Assembly: GCF_000006565.2 (NCBI RefSeq)
Contig: NC_031477.1
Span: forward strand, 5,170,183 to 5,234,182
Direction: 5' to 3'
DNA from: Toxoplasma gondii ME49
Taxonomy: Eukaryota > Apicomplexa > Conoidasida > Eucoccidiorida > Sarcocystidae
DNA length: 64,000 nt
The notes below the pieces were generated by a model. That model worked only from the letters and a program-made list of their open reading frames with translations, did no database searches and was not told the DNA's origin. The translations under genes and the position numbers were made by a program. Below, one piece after another: positions 53,039 through 63,400 of this stretch; within the stretch, counting starts at the first letter, position 1; each line of letters starts with the position of its first letter.

Positions 53039-53755
53039 ATGGAGCTGCGTACGCAATATCAGACTTGTGTTTTCCTTTCTCTGTATCTTGCGACAGCTTT
53101 GGCAGTGCTGTGCAATGTTCGTGTCTCCGATGCCACTCTCACAACTTTGCCAGCAGCAGCCGTCACCACTGCAGTTACGGAAGATGCCTCCCATGATTGG
53201 ATTGCCGACCTAGAGCGCGAAGAAGAAGTGTCAATCCCCAGTTTCGGTGACGAACTTTTTGCAGAGAGTATTGAGACACGCCGGAAACGAATACAGAAAC
53301 GACAAGCAAGTCAACAGCGGAAGGTGCACAAGAAGCACAAGGCAGAGTTCCGAGAAAAAGCTAAGTTTTACCGTTCGCTGACCCAGTGGAGTCTGTTTTT
53401 GATCGTGAACCTGGCGGTTTCTGTGGCTGCACTTACGACTCTTTGGAAAACCGTCAAGGCTAATACAGCGGTGCCAACAAGCGAAGAGGCGCCACAGGCG
53501 GAATCTCCACCAGAAGCAAGGGAAGAAAAGCAATCCGAGCCCTCGAAGCAAGAGCCCCACACACTGATGAAGACACCCGCGTCTCGATTAACCCATCAAG
53601 TCATCTCAAATGCTTTGGTGGCTTGGGGAGCAATCATGACTCTAGTTACCATCTACAAGCTTTCCATGACTGTTCCCGCCGTGCGGGAATCAGTGGAGAG
53701 CGTAATGTCGTCGCTGCCGCTTTTCACTTCTGCTGACTCGCAACGCCCTTCTTAG
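53039..53755 (+). CDS. Putative secretory membrane protein, signal peptide plus two TM helices
   Basis: I do not recognise the family. 238 residues in one exon from the first ATG of the frame (MELRTQYQTC). Residues 9-31 form a signal-peptide-like core (CVFLSLYLATALAVLC). Residues 81-110 are strongly basic and helical (RRKRIQKRQASQQRKVHKKH). Residues about 117-137 are the first membrane helix (SLFLIVNLAVSVAALTTLW). An acidic Pro/Glu linker (about 145-172) follows, then a second membrane helix at about 188-208 (ISNALVAWGAIMTLVTIY) and a short Ser-rich tail. This layout (signal, amphipathic basic helix, membrane helices, no catalytic motif) resembles dense-granule/vacuole proteins of cyst-forming coccidia, but that is an analogy, not a homology call. 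Confidence 0.78.
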   Translation: MELRTQYQTCVFLSLYLATALAVLCNVRVSDATLTTLPAAAVTTAVTEDASHDWIADLEREEEVSIPSFGDELFAESIETRRKRIQKRQASQQRKVHKKHKAEFREKAKFYRSLTQWSLFLIVNLAVSVAALTTLWKTVKANTAVPTSEEAPQAESPPEAREEKQSEPSKQEPHTLMKTPASRLTHQVISNALVAWGAIMTLVTIYKLSMTVPAVRESVESVMSSLPLFTSADSQRPS

Positions 53756-56153
53756 AGGCCACATGGACACGCGGCTGACGAAGGAAGCTCTCGAGCCTGA
53801 ACGAGTCACCTGTCTTCGTCCGTGAATGACAATGCCGGTGGCGGAGATTCAGGCACACAAATCGACTGCCCATGTGTGTGTAGGCTTTGAAATCCTTCCA
53901 TCCAGCCGGAGCCTGTGTGTTTTACCTGTTTTTTGCAGCAGTCGATGAAAAAACTTTTGAAATTGTGGCTTCTGACACGGTGTTGTGCGACGTCTGTCGC
54001 CTCTGCGGCTGACTTAGAAACAGAAGGCTCCTGATGTCGTTTCAATTGCTACCGCTCTGGCAACGCAAAAGTGACCGTTGAACCAACCCTCTTACTATCA
54101 CGCTGGCTCCGACGTCGGTCGAGTGCAAGCAGGACGTCAAATCTTAATGTTTTTGCTACCAATTGCGCTCGTGGGTCAAACGGCTGTATCAGACGGCTTC
54201 TCCATCCCAGGAGATTTCACTGGGAGTATGTGTCGAAGAAAATATTGAGAGATTTTAGCTCAGTATCGTGTATCAACGAGATTCAAATATAACACAGGAC
54301 AAGGCAGCGACCGCGACGGCAAATCTGAAGATGGCTGCAGAAACGCATGAACACTCCATACCTTGATCACAAACTCCCCAATCCTCCGCACGTCCTAGTG
54401 CCCATAAAACAAAACGTAAGAGAGTTTCGTTTGTGTCGAAAGCTTGCAGAAAACTTCTTCACTAGCAGCTGCGTGAGAATCACACCGACACCCATTACTA
54501 CCTGAGGGCTGTATACAACCAGAAAAAAATTGACGAGAGCAAGGGCGAAATGCAGCCCCGCAGTGTTTCGCCACTTCTGCTGCGAAACGGTGCCACCGAG
54601 ACAGTTTGAATCGAGACGCCTCAAATCACGAGCGGTTGCAGTTCTGCGGCCGGCGCGAAGAACGCTTCCAAGCACTCAGTGGGGAGGTAAACCGCATCTG
54701 TGCTTGTTTCCTTCGTCCAGAAAACTATCCCCGTGTATTCTGCATCGATTTTCGACTCCCGCGAAAACCCAGGGATGGGAACAGAGCGCCCCTTGTTCGC
54801 AGCCGCGTCTGTTGCTACCTTGGCGCGGTTCAGGGAGACCAGAACGGTACTGGTCTGTCTGTCTGTTTCCTAATTGGTGCTACTTCTGTTCTCTGTTCAT
54901 TTCTTCAACCAGAGCAGCAGCTCTTCCAGTGCGTGTGGAAACTCGGACTCCGTAGCTCTTTCCACGGGGGAACCTCCCCAATAGATGACCGATTTGCGGG
55001 GCGCCAGTGTAATCCTCTAGTTGCACCCTGATGTTGAGCAAGAAGGTAGTTCCCTTCTTCAACCCGCGAAGACAACGTTACTGTTTTTGCTTCCTCTCTG
55101 CACACCTGTGAACATAATCTCTGGAGCCGCCCCTATTTTTTGGTGCACGTGGCAAGGCATTTCCTCCGAGGCAAAGTTGTCGTGCAAACTGTCTGTTTGC
55201 CCTACAGTGGACAACGAGACGGTCGAATGTTGCTAGCCAGCCGTCAGCAGTGGCACTTCGGCAGTGGGGTACATGGACCAGCACCTGCTTGTCTAAATGT
55301 TTCCGCCTCTCTCTATTTCAACGTCAGCTGCTGTTTCTCGGTCAAACCGAACCTGTGATGCCACCCTTTTTTGTCTCCCGAGTCATGCTGATGTCCCTCT
55401 ACAAGGAGTCTCATCCACTCTTGCTTCAGTAGTCTATCAGGATGAAAAAGGCACCGCATTCCGCCGTCACTGTTGTCCCATAATCGATGTAATTCTTTTT
55501 TCGATGCGTGATATCTTTTCCATCCCACACTTGGATCAGTTTGTAGGTCGTTTCTTCCGATTGCAGCATGCGTTGTTTTGCTCGTGTCTATCCGCTAGTG
55601 CAGATGTGCGTGTCGGTGCGATACCTAGTCAGTTGTGGGGATACGTCTGTGCCATCCCTTGGCGGAAACGACCAGTTTCCTTAATCGGCAGAAGTAGTCC
55701 TTTTCCCGCTTTTCCTGCGCATCCACAGATTCCTTCAGGGATCAGGACGCTTTGTGTTTTTTCTTGGAGCCGGATCGCGCTCAGGTGTTGTCTGTCAATG
55801 CTCTTCCGTTGTACAGTTCCAATTCGGACCAGCAAGGTCGGGGGCATAGCTTCCGGATTTTTTTGCCGTCGGGTGCTGTTGATGTTAAATTCCAGAAATG
55901 CCGTTCTCCCCCACCAAGTTTAGACTGTGTTTTTCCTTTTCTCGGCACCCTTTGATTTCTTGGTGACCTCCTGCCGATCGCTCCGGTTACATGTGGCATC
56001 TCGCTCTCGGGAGCAGCGTCTTGCCTCAGGTGTTTCTAAAGTTTTTGCCAATCGGCACTGCTCTGACTCGTCTCCCTTTGGGGCGTGTTTCGTCATCTCC
56101 GCGAGGCTCTTCTTCTCGGGCTTGCTCCCTTCTCTCCTCGTCCGGCTGCGGAG
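53756..56153. other. Spacer upstream of the symporter gene
   Basis: 2.4 kb with only unconvincing frames (best 55297-55923, plus, 208 codons, Cys/Phe/Arg-rich with no domain). It should contain the symporter promoter and leader. No repeat or RNA gene was recognised. Confidence 0.55.
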
Positions 56154-57779
56154 ATGGCGTATCTGGACTTGCCGGTCGCGTACAGTCTCTTGTACTCGAC
56201 AGTGGCGTTCTTTGCTCTGGTTGTCTTCGTCTTGGAAGGTCGCCTCAAGGGGCGTTTCCTCGCGACTGTGAAGGAGAGTCTTTTCCACCCGAGCGAGGAC
56301 CTGCTGTCGTCTCGCGGCAAGCATGGGTGGTTCCCGCTGTGCATCTCTCTCGTCGCGTCCTTTATGGGCAACTGGGTCCTCTATTTGCCTCCAGATGTTG
56401 GTGCTCAGTACGGCTGGCCAGGAATCACTGGGTACGCGTTTGCATGCGGACTGCCCTACGTGCTGCTTCTGTGGTTTGCGCCGCATGTCAAGCGCTTGAC
56501 GCTGACGGACGGTTTTTCCGGAACTGACTATCTGCTTTCGCGCTACGGCCGACTGGTCCAGGCTGCCGCCACCACGATTTCGCTTCTCTATATGTTTTTC
56601 GCGCTCTCTGGTGAGCTGACGACCGTCGGCGTGACGATGAACGCCGTTACGAATGGCGCGTTTCCAGTCTTTGCGGGTGTGATCCCCGTGGCGGTCGTGA
56701 CGCTCGCGTACACTACGTACGGGGGCTTGCGTGCGTCGATTTTGACGGACGTTTACCAAGGTCTCCTCGTCGTCGGCCTCGTCGTGCCGCTACTCATCAT
56801 CGTCTTTTCGACTGCGCGCGACAACATGTTTGTCGACAACGCCGCGACAGTAGCGGCGCCCTCGGGGTACAGCCAGTACATCGCGGGCGGAGTGTTTCTG
56901 TTTTCCATCTGGCCAAGTTTTCTCCTCGACCAAGGCATTTGGCAGCGCGTCTGGGCCGCACGGTCTCTCACTGACATCCGCATCGCGTTCGCGGGCGCCG
57001 CGTTTGTCGCATTCTCCTGCGTTTTCCTATTTGGGATGGTCGGAATTGCCTGCAGAGACCAGGCCTTGTCTCAGGCGATGCAGCGGCAAGAAGAAAATGT
57101 GAGCATTTTTGGGTACCTTGCGGAGACGCTGCCCGCCGGCTGGGTCGGTGTCTTGACTGTGCTCGCCATCACGTGTGTCGCGTCCTCGGCTGACACGTAC
57201 CAGACGGCGCTCGCGGTGGTCTTTGCACAAGATTTACTTCGAAGCAAACGTTCATTCAACTGGGCTCGCGTCCTCATTGTGCTTCTGAACATCCCCGCGA
57301 TCCTCGTCGCCTCGCTTCAGCTCGACCTCCTCACGCTGAACATGACCGCGAACGTATTGTGCGTCGTCGCGGCGGGACCGCTGCTCGCCAGCGTACATGA
57401 AGACACGAATTCCGTGGGGATGGTTCTCGGCTTTTGCATCTCGCTGCTCGCGTTCTTCACCTGCGGATGGATTTCGACCGGAGAGTTCATGCAAGGCCTC
57501 GCCTTCATCGCGCCAGTCGACTTTTCCGACACGCCGTACCTCGTTGCGTTCGTCGTCGTCCCGGTCCTGGGCGCCGTGACAGCCATCACCACGAGCTGCG
57601 TGTACACCTGCATACGCCACCGCTTTTTCCCGGGAGGCTCTTGCGGACTCAACGCCGCTTCCGTGGGTGTGGAACAGACGGGAATGCCGACTGACGCGAG
57701 GCGGGAGGCTTCGAAGTCGCTCTCGCCTACGCAGCAGCAACAAGTCGAACTCGAACCCCCAGCCGCCCGGGCAGAATAG
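56154..57779 (+). CDS. Sodium:solute symporter (SSS) family transporter
   Basis: Integral membrane carrier of the SLC5/PutP/DUR3 superfamily, which couples uptake of a small solute to sodium or proton entry; the substrate cannot be read from sequence. 541 residues in one exon with about 13 hydrophobic helices, from VAYSLLYSTVAFFALVVFVL near residue 8 to VAFVVVPVLGAVTAI near residue 465. Family features: the SFMGNWVLYLPPDVGAQYGW segment after TM2, a TLAYTTYGGLRASILTDVYQ loop (GG-hA-hhTDhhQ is typical of SSS), GIWQRVWAARS, and VASSADTYQTALAVVFAQDL carrying the TM8 Ser-Ser of the sodium site. The C-terminal ~60 residues are hydrophilic. The start at 56154 removes a 23-residue in-frame extension from an ATG at 56085; either is possible. 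It is intronless, unlike most neighbours. Confidence 0.9.
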   Translation: MAYLDLPVAYSLLYSTVAFFALVVFVLEGRLKGRFLATVKESLFHPSEDLLSSRGKHGWFPLCISLVASFMGNWVLYLPPDVGAQYGWPGITGYAFACGLPYVLLLWFAPHVKRLTLTDGFSGTDYLLSRYGRLVQAAATTISLLYMFFALSGELTTVGVTMNAVTNGAFPVFAGVIPVAVVTLAYTTYGGLRASILTDVYQGLLVVGLVVPLLIIVFSTARDNMFVDNAATVAAPSGYSQYIAGGVFLFSIWPSFLLDQGIWQRVWAARSLTDIRIAFAGAAFVAFSCVFLFGMVGIACRDQALSQAMQRQEENVSIFGYLAETLPAGWVGVLTVLAITCVASSADTYQTALAVVFAQDLLRSKRSFNWARVLIVLLNIPAILVASLQLDLLTLNMTANVLCVVAAGPLLASVHEDTNSVGMVLGFCISLLAFFTCGWISTGEFMQGLAFIAPVDFSDTPYLVAFVVVPVLGAVTAITTSCVYTCIRHRFFPGGSCGLNAASVGVEQTGMPTDARREASKSLSPTQQQQVELEPPAARAE

Positions 57780-59050
57780 ACGGACTTCCGGAACTGGAAG
57801 GGAAGTATACGGCAGTAGGACGAAAACAGGTGCCAAAAGAAGCTCTCTTTCCTGCTAGGCTGGCGCTGCGTTTTACCGAACAAACGCAAATACTGGCAGA
57901 GGCATGCAGATTCTCCCCTTGTGGGTTGGGTCGGGGTCTGTGCATGGATGAATCTGGGCACACCGACTTGTCTGCATATCGGATGTCAGTTGTACAAAGC
58001 ATGCACACCCGCTGTGTGACATAAGCAAACCGGAGCATTTTAATTTGATTTCAGGTGTACCTTGGGCCATTTTTTTCCTCAATCCGTTCAACCGTGTTCA
58101 ATCAACGGGGAGTGGATTGGTGCTTCTCGCGTTCGGCTAAAACGATCGGAGAGTGTGTGACCTCATTTTTGCTCATTCTATGTGCTCGAGGAAACTGCTG
58201 GACATTCGAAGGGTTTTTAAAATTGACCGTCGAAAAGCTAGAACGATTTTTAGTTCACTTGCAGCGCTAAAATGTAAATCATGAATAGATATCCGTAGTC
58301 ACGGTCATCCATTCTCTCGGAGCTACAGCTCACTCGTTCGCTCTCCACGGTGAATTCGGGAAGAAAACACGGTGGACGTTGTCTGCTGAGGACCTCGCGG
58401 CCAAGCACAATGGCTCGTACCAAAGAGGAGAACGCCTGGAGATACGGAGTTTTTCGGTGGTTAAAGCTTAGGCGCAGTGCCTTTGTTTCAGTGCACCTAA
58501 ACAGCGTTCATTAAGCAACTGGCTCCGAAGGTAGCCATGGTGGTCATACAGGAGCACAGCTGCAGATCGGAGACTGTCAAGATAAAAGCACATTTGTCCT
58601 TTGGTTGGCCTGACAGCTACACAGCGTAGTTCTCAAAGGAATGTGCCTAGATGCCGTATTTTCTCTTCAGAAACAATGACGGAAAGCAGAGCGAACAGAG
58701 CTTTGACAGAGCGCCCGTACCGAAGGTGTGACTACTGGTACTGAAAATATGCTACCGGCCAGGCGGGCACTGTGTCCCAAAGAGAAAGGATGTTTAGCAC
58801 CGTTTGAAAACGAGCTTGACAAGTATGGCAGCAGTGAAACAGTCAGATGTTGGACATATGCATAAATCGTATCGCACAAATACATGCAGGTGGATCTTGC
58901 GTCAGCTCCATCGTTTTTGATGTTTCTCGAGGCAGTCATGGACGCGATGGAATTGCCTGACACCGAGTAGCCATGCAGAACTTGCAGCTGTCACCACCAA
59001 TTAATGCAGTTTCATAGTCAAATTAGCACTGCAAGAACGTCTAACTCTGC

Positions 59051-59052
<2 letters not shown>

Positions 59053-59085
<33 letters not shown>
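59053..59085. repeat. (TA)n microsatellite
   Basis: About sixteen TA units ahead of GTATATACGCATA; the only long TA run between about 38 kb and the right edge. Confidence 0.95.
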
Positions 59086-59091
<6 letters not shown>

Positions 59092-59130
59092 CGCATATTG
59101 TGATACACATGTTGTAAAGTGCCTCCATAA

Positions 59131-59157
59131 GTATAGGCGTGTGGTGCACGCCTATAC
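59131..59157. repeat. Perfect inverted repeat, 11-bp arms, 5-nt loop
   Basis: GTATAGGCGTG at 59131-59141 and its exact complement CACGCCTATAC at 59147-59157 are separated by TGGTG. As RNA it would form a stable hairpin. It sits 46 bases after the TA run in an intergenic region. Confidence 0.85.
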
Positions 59158-60476
59158 GTGAAAGTGCGTGGAATCTTTTGGTGCTGCATGCAAAACCTAC
59201 TCCGAATTTGGCAGTACATCCTTGAATTTTGACGGAGTCGATACGCGCTATTGTCTGCCGTTGATGTGCGTGGAGTAAGCAGTGTAGGAGAAAACCGGAC
59301 TTCAGTGTCCGTGTGACACTCGCAGTTTTAAGAGAGTGTTCTGTTCGTTGCTTGGTTGTTGAGGTAGCGATATTTGTGTTGGTAGACATGAAGTCGGAAA
59401 GCACGCACGCCTAGTTGCATGCTTGTTGCCTTTCTCCCGGCAGCAGCGTCGCCGGCGTCCGTGAGCTTGTCTCGAGACGTCTAAGGGAAAGGCGGACCTT
59501 GCGTGTGGCTCGCTCGCTAGACGTCTCGCGCCCGTGCGAAGAGAGGCGGGTGACGTTCTCCGTTGTTTTTCATTTTTGTCCCGCAAAGGACGAGCGCAGA
59601 GGAGAGAGGACTTTCTGAGTGTCTCTCCGAGCGACTTTTCGCTCGCTGAATTTCCAGTTTCGCGGCGCTTTTGCCGCTCTTCCTCCACTCTCGACACGCC
59701 AGAGGGTGCACTGAGCTGCCAGCGTTTTCGGCGAGGCTCTCGTTTGCAAGCGAAAGGTTTTCAAACGGACAGCTCCCGTTGCCTAGAAAGAAAAGTCAAA
59801 GTGCATGTTGGGGCGCTTTCTCGTGTTTCTGCGCGAATTCTTCACACGCACGAGTTCTTCCCCGACTTCTGCGGCTGAGAACGCGCGCGTCCGCCGTGCC
59901 CTCGTGGAAACGTGGAAACCTGCAGGGAGTTTTGTGTCGCGGATTTCCTTTTCTCGACCTCAAAGTGCGCTTCCTGCCGAGGCCGGAAGCCTTCCTCAGT
60001 CTCCTCTTCGCGTCGAAAGAGAAAACAGTTCCCGCAAAGCTCCCTCCATCGGCGCTAGATCCACACCGCGCGTGCGGCCGCTTCTCAACATACTTTCCTA
60101 TTTAGCCGGACTTGTTGACTTTTTTCCGTTTCTCCCGTTTGTTGGCTTCGCATGCACGGCGTATCGAAACATTGTCCATGTTCGTTTTATCCGCTGGCTT
60201 TTTCTGCGGGTAGCCGCCCCTTTAGAGAAGACCTCCAGCATGACCTCGTCCGCTTCGACAAGGCCGCTCGTTGTTTTATAGTTTGTTTTTTCTCGGCGAT
60301 ATTTCGCATATAGAAACACGACGCGTTTAACGACAGCTTTCTGCGAGTCTGCCCCGCGCTTCCCAAGTCGTCTTCGGCCGGAACCAAGTAGACTTGTCCG
60401 TTGCTGATCACACGTGCGTGCATTTCCCTTTCGAAGAAGGCAGGTTTTCGACATTTCCGGGGCAGCGAATCAGGTC

Positions 60477-63400
60477 ATGGGTTCTCACTCGACGTCGCCC
60501 AGTAAGAGCCGTCAAGTCGATCCCTGCAGGACGGCTTCCGCAACTGAAGACTTCTGCGCCGCCGGTTTGCCGTCGCAGACCTCACCGTCGCAGTCCGCTA
60601 GCGAAGACGCGTTTTCTGCCTCTGGTTTTCCGAGTTCCCTCTCTTTTTCGCGTTCTTCGTCTCCGCAGTCTGCGCCCTCCGCTGCCTCCCCGGAGCTTTC
60701 GTTTGAAAGAAGCGAGCGTTTGTCAGTTTGCGAAGAGAGCGAAAACGACGCAGCTTGCCAGCGCCCTGTCTCGCTGCTGCCGCGGTGGAAAGTGCACTCG
60801 AAAAAAAGCGATTTCTCTCCCAGAAGTGTTGCGACCGGGGAAAGGCAAAGTCCCGTCGTCTCATCTTCGCTGGACGCAGAAGACGGTTCTTTGTCAGGAA
60901 CGACCCATGCTCCAAAGAGAGAACTGTCTCCACAGCGGAGGCGCTTGGAAGCGAAAAGAAGAGCAGAGGAAGAACATGCACAGGTCGGAGAGCTCCTGGA
61001 GTCGTATCCGAAAAGAGGAGGCGTAGTTGCAGATGCGTTTCTGAATGAGGGGGAACGTGCAGAGAGAGAAGCGCCTCTGCAGTGCGTCGCCGCGGAACTG
61101 CTGCCCTCTGCTAGACCTCGCGAGCATGCAACGCCACACCCCAAAACCATCGCGTCAGCAGATCCCGGGACTCTGCGAAGAACTCGTCGCTCTTCCACCT
61201 TCCCTCCCTCCGTGTGCAGCTCTGTCTCCGGCGTCTCCTGCAGGAACGAAGACGCATCGGTGCCCGCGACAGGCGCACCAGTGAACAGCCGCGCCTTTCA
61301 AGGCCTCCAGCAGGCGAAGCAGAAGCGTAAAGATCGTTCCCTACCCCGGCCTCGAGTCTTCTGTGGCGCCTGGAGGCCGCTGTCGCCTGAGGGCTCTCTG
61401 CTTCCTCCCGCAGCCCTGTCTGCCGCTTCCGCTGCTCCGGATCCCGGACCCGCTCCGACGGCGAGACGGCGCTTCAGCCTGGCAGTCAGCTCATCCGAAA
61501 ACTCCCCCATTTTCTGGAGAAGAGTCGGGAGAGATGAAGAAGGCGGTTTTCGCGAAGCAGACGTCCTGGGACGACTCCTGAATCCACGCACACTGTCCTC
61601 CTTCTTCCTCCCTGTCGAGTCCGGTGAGTCTCGGAGCGCCAGCGAGCGCGGTGCATGCAGCTCCGTGTCGGGCATCAGCTCCGCGTTCCTCAGTCCCGAG
61701 CGCCCGCGGCCGGGAGGCGACAGAGGAGACTGCGGCGACAGAAAGGCGGCAGCGAACGATGAAGGCGCAGACGACTCCGCAAGTCCTCTAGGCGCTGCTC
61801 ACGATGCACACGCGAGCAGGGCGCTTCGCCTGCAGTCCAGAGAAGAAGCGCGAAGGGAGAAACGAGGGGAAGACTCAGACGTGGAAAGGGTGAAAGAACC
61901 TCTTTTCTTGCAGGAACGCTTCGCTGACCGTGCAGAGGCGAAGGGGAATAACAGCAAGCGGCGACACGAGAGAGACCCGTCGACTGAGGCTGTGGGGAGA
62001 AGAAGAAAGACCTCGAGGTGCTTCGTCTCTCCAGAGGCTCTGCGGGCGGAACTGGAGGATGCCCTTGATCGAGAGAAACAAGGAAGCGAAAGAAGAAGCA
62101 GCGAGGGCACTCGAGGTAACGCGGAAAGAGAAGGCCCCTGGGAGGCAAGTGTCGCTTCGCTTCCCGCTCTTCCAGAGGAGAACCTGGTACGCGGTGTGCA
62201 GCCAAAGTCCCCACAAGGCGCAGAGGAGACAATGGAGGCAGTGGGGGAACGCGCGAGGGGCGTGGAGGGCGACGGAGACACCGGGGAGACTGTGTTCAGA
62301 TCTGTGGGGGCGACACGAGAGAGCCACAAAAATTCCGAGCGCAGCGGAGAATTCATTTTTTGCAAAAGGTCGAATCTCGCGAGGTCCGATACCCACGCAG
62401 GTCCCGCGCAACAAGACTCGCCTCCAGGTCGCCTGCGCATGCATGCAAAGGCCCTGGAGGAAAATGCTTCCGGCGACGCTTCCAAACATACAAACGAACT
62501 CTCCTCGCCTCCCCTAGACGGCCTGTGTGTACACCAACGAGAACATCAAGACAAAGAACACCCGTCAGAAACAGGAGCCTCTTCTTCCTCCTCTTCTTCT
62601 TCCTCTTCTTCCTCCTCTTCTTCTTCCTCTTCTTCCTCCTCTTCTTCTTCCTCTTCTTCCTCCTCTTCTTCTTCCTCTTCTGTCCGTCCTGCTTTGTCCT
62701 GGGTAGACCACCTGCGCAACGCACTGCGGCAGACGTCTTTCCTGCATCAGTTTGGGGGACAGTCGCCATCGGTGGAAACGGAAGACGAAGAAGAAGTCGA
62801 GGACGACCTCAACGACGGAGAGCTGTTGCTCCTGCAGGGTGTTCACATCTCGCGCGTGCATGCAGAGGTTCTCCAGCGAGCTCCACATGGAGGAGAGCCG
62901 CCCAACGTGCTTGCGGCGCTCGAGCCGAACGGCGAGTCAAGTGTTTCTCTTTCTTCCTTCTTCCTGAGCAGCCCAGGCGCAGAAGAGACCCCAGGGCGCC
63001 CTGCAGAGCCGTCGGGATCTCCCTCCCTGCATGAAGAAAAGAGTAGTGGAAGCGAAGGAAGCGAAAGACGCGGAGAAAAGCGAGGAGAGAAAGAAGGGCA
63101 GGAGGATGCGTCCGTTGTATTCGTACCGAGAAATCCACTTGCGAAACTCAAAGCTGCGCCGCGGGTCCCAGAACTGCCGCTCCACGGTCTGGTTATCTTC
63201 GATGCGGACAACGCATGCAGATCTTTTTCTCGAGGATGCACGTCGACGACAGCCGAGAAATCTCGCCAGAGAGTCTCCTCCGCATCCGCACCTGTGGCGC
63301 GCCGACTGACAACCGAAGAGCGAGAGGAGAAAGACACAGACTCGAGAAGAGAACGGATCGAGCGAGGAGAACGAGACGAGCGAGGAGAACGAGACGAACG

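Larger units (their letters stand above)
57780..60476. other. Spacer/leader region between symporter and long ORF
   Basis: 2.7 kb holding the symporter 3' region and probably a long promoter and 5' leader for the ORF at 60477. A TA microsatellite lies at 59053-59085 and a perfect 11-bp inverted repeat at 59131-59157. The TGA at 60405 closes the frame upstream of the 60477 start. No other gene was supported. Confidence 0.55.

Noticed and set aside
55297..55923. 208-codon plus-strand ORF upstream of the symporter
   Set aside because: Cys/Phe/Arg-rich chance-like composition, no signal or domain; more likely promoter or leader sequence.
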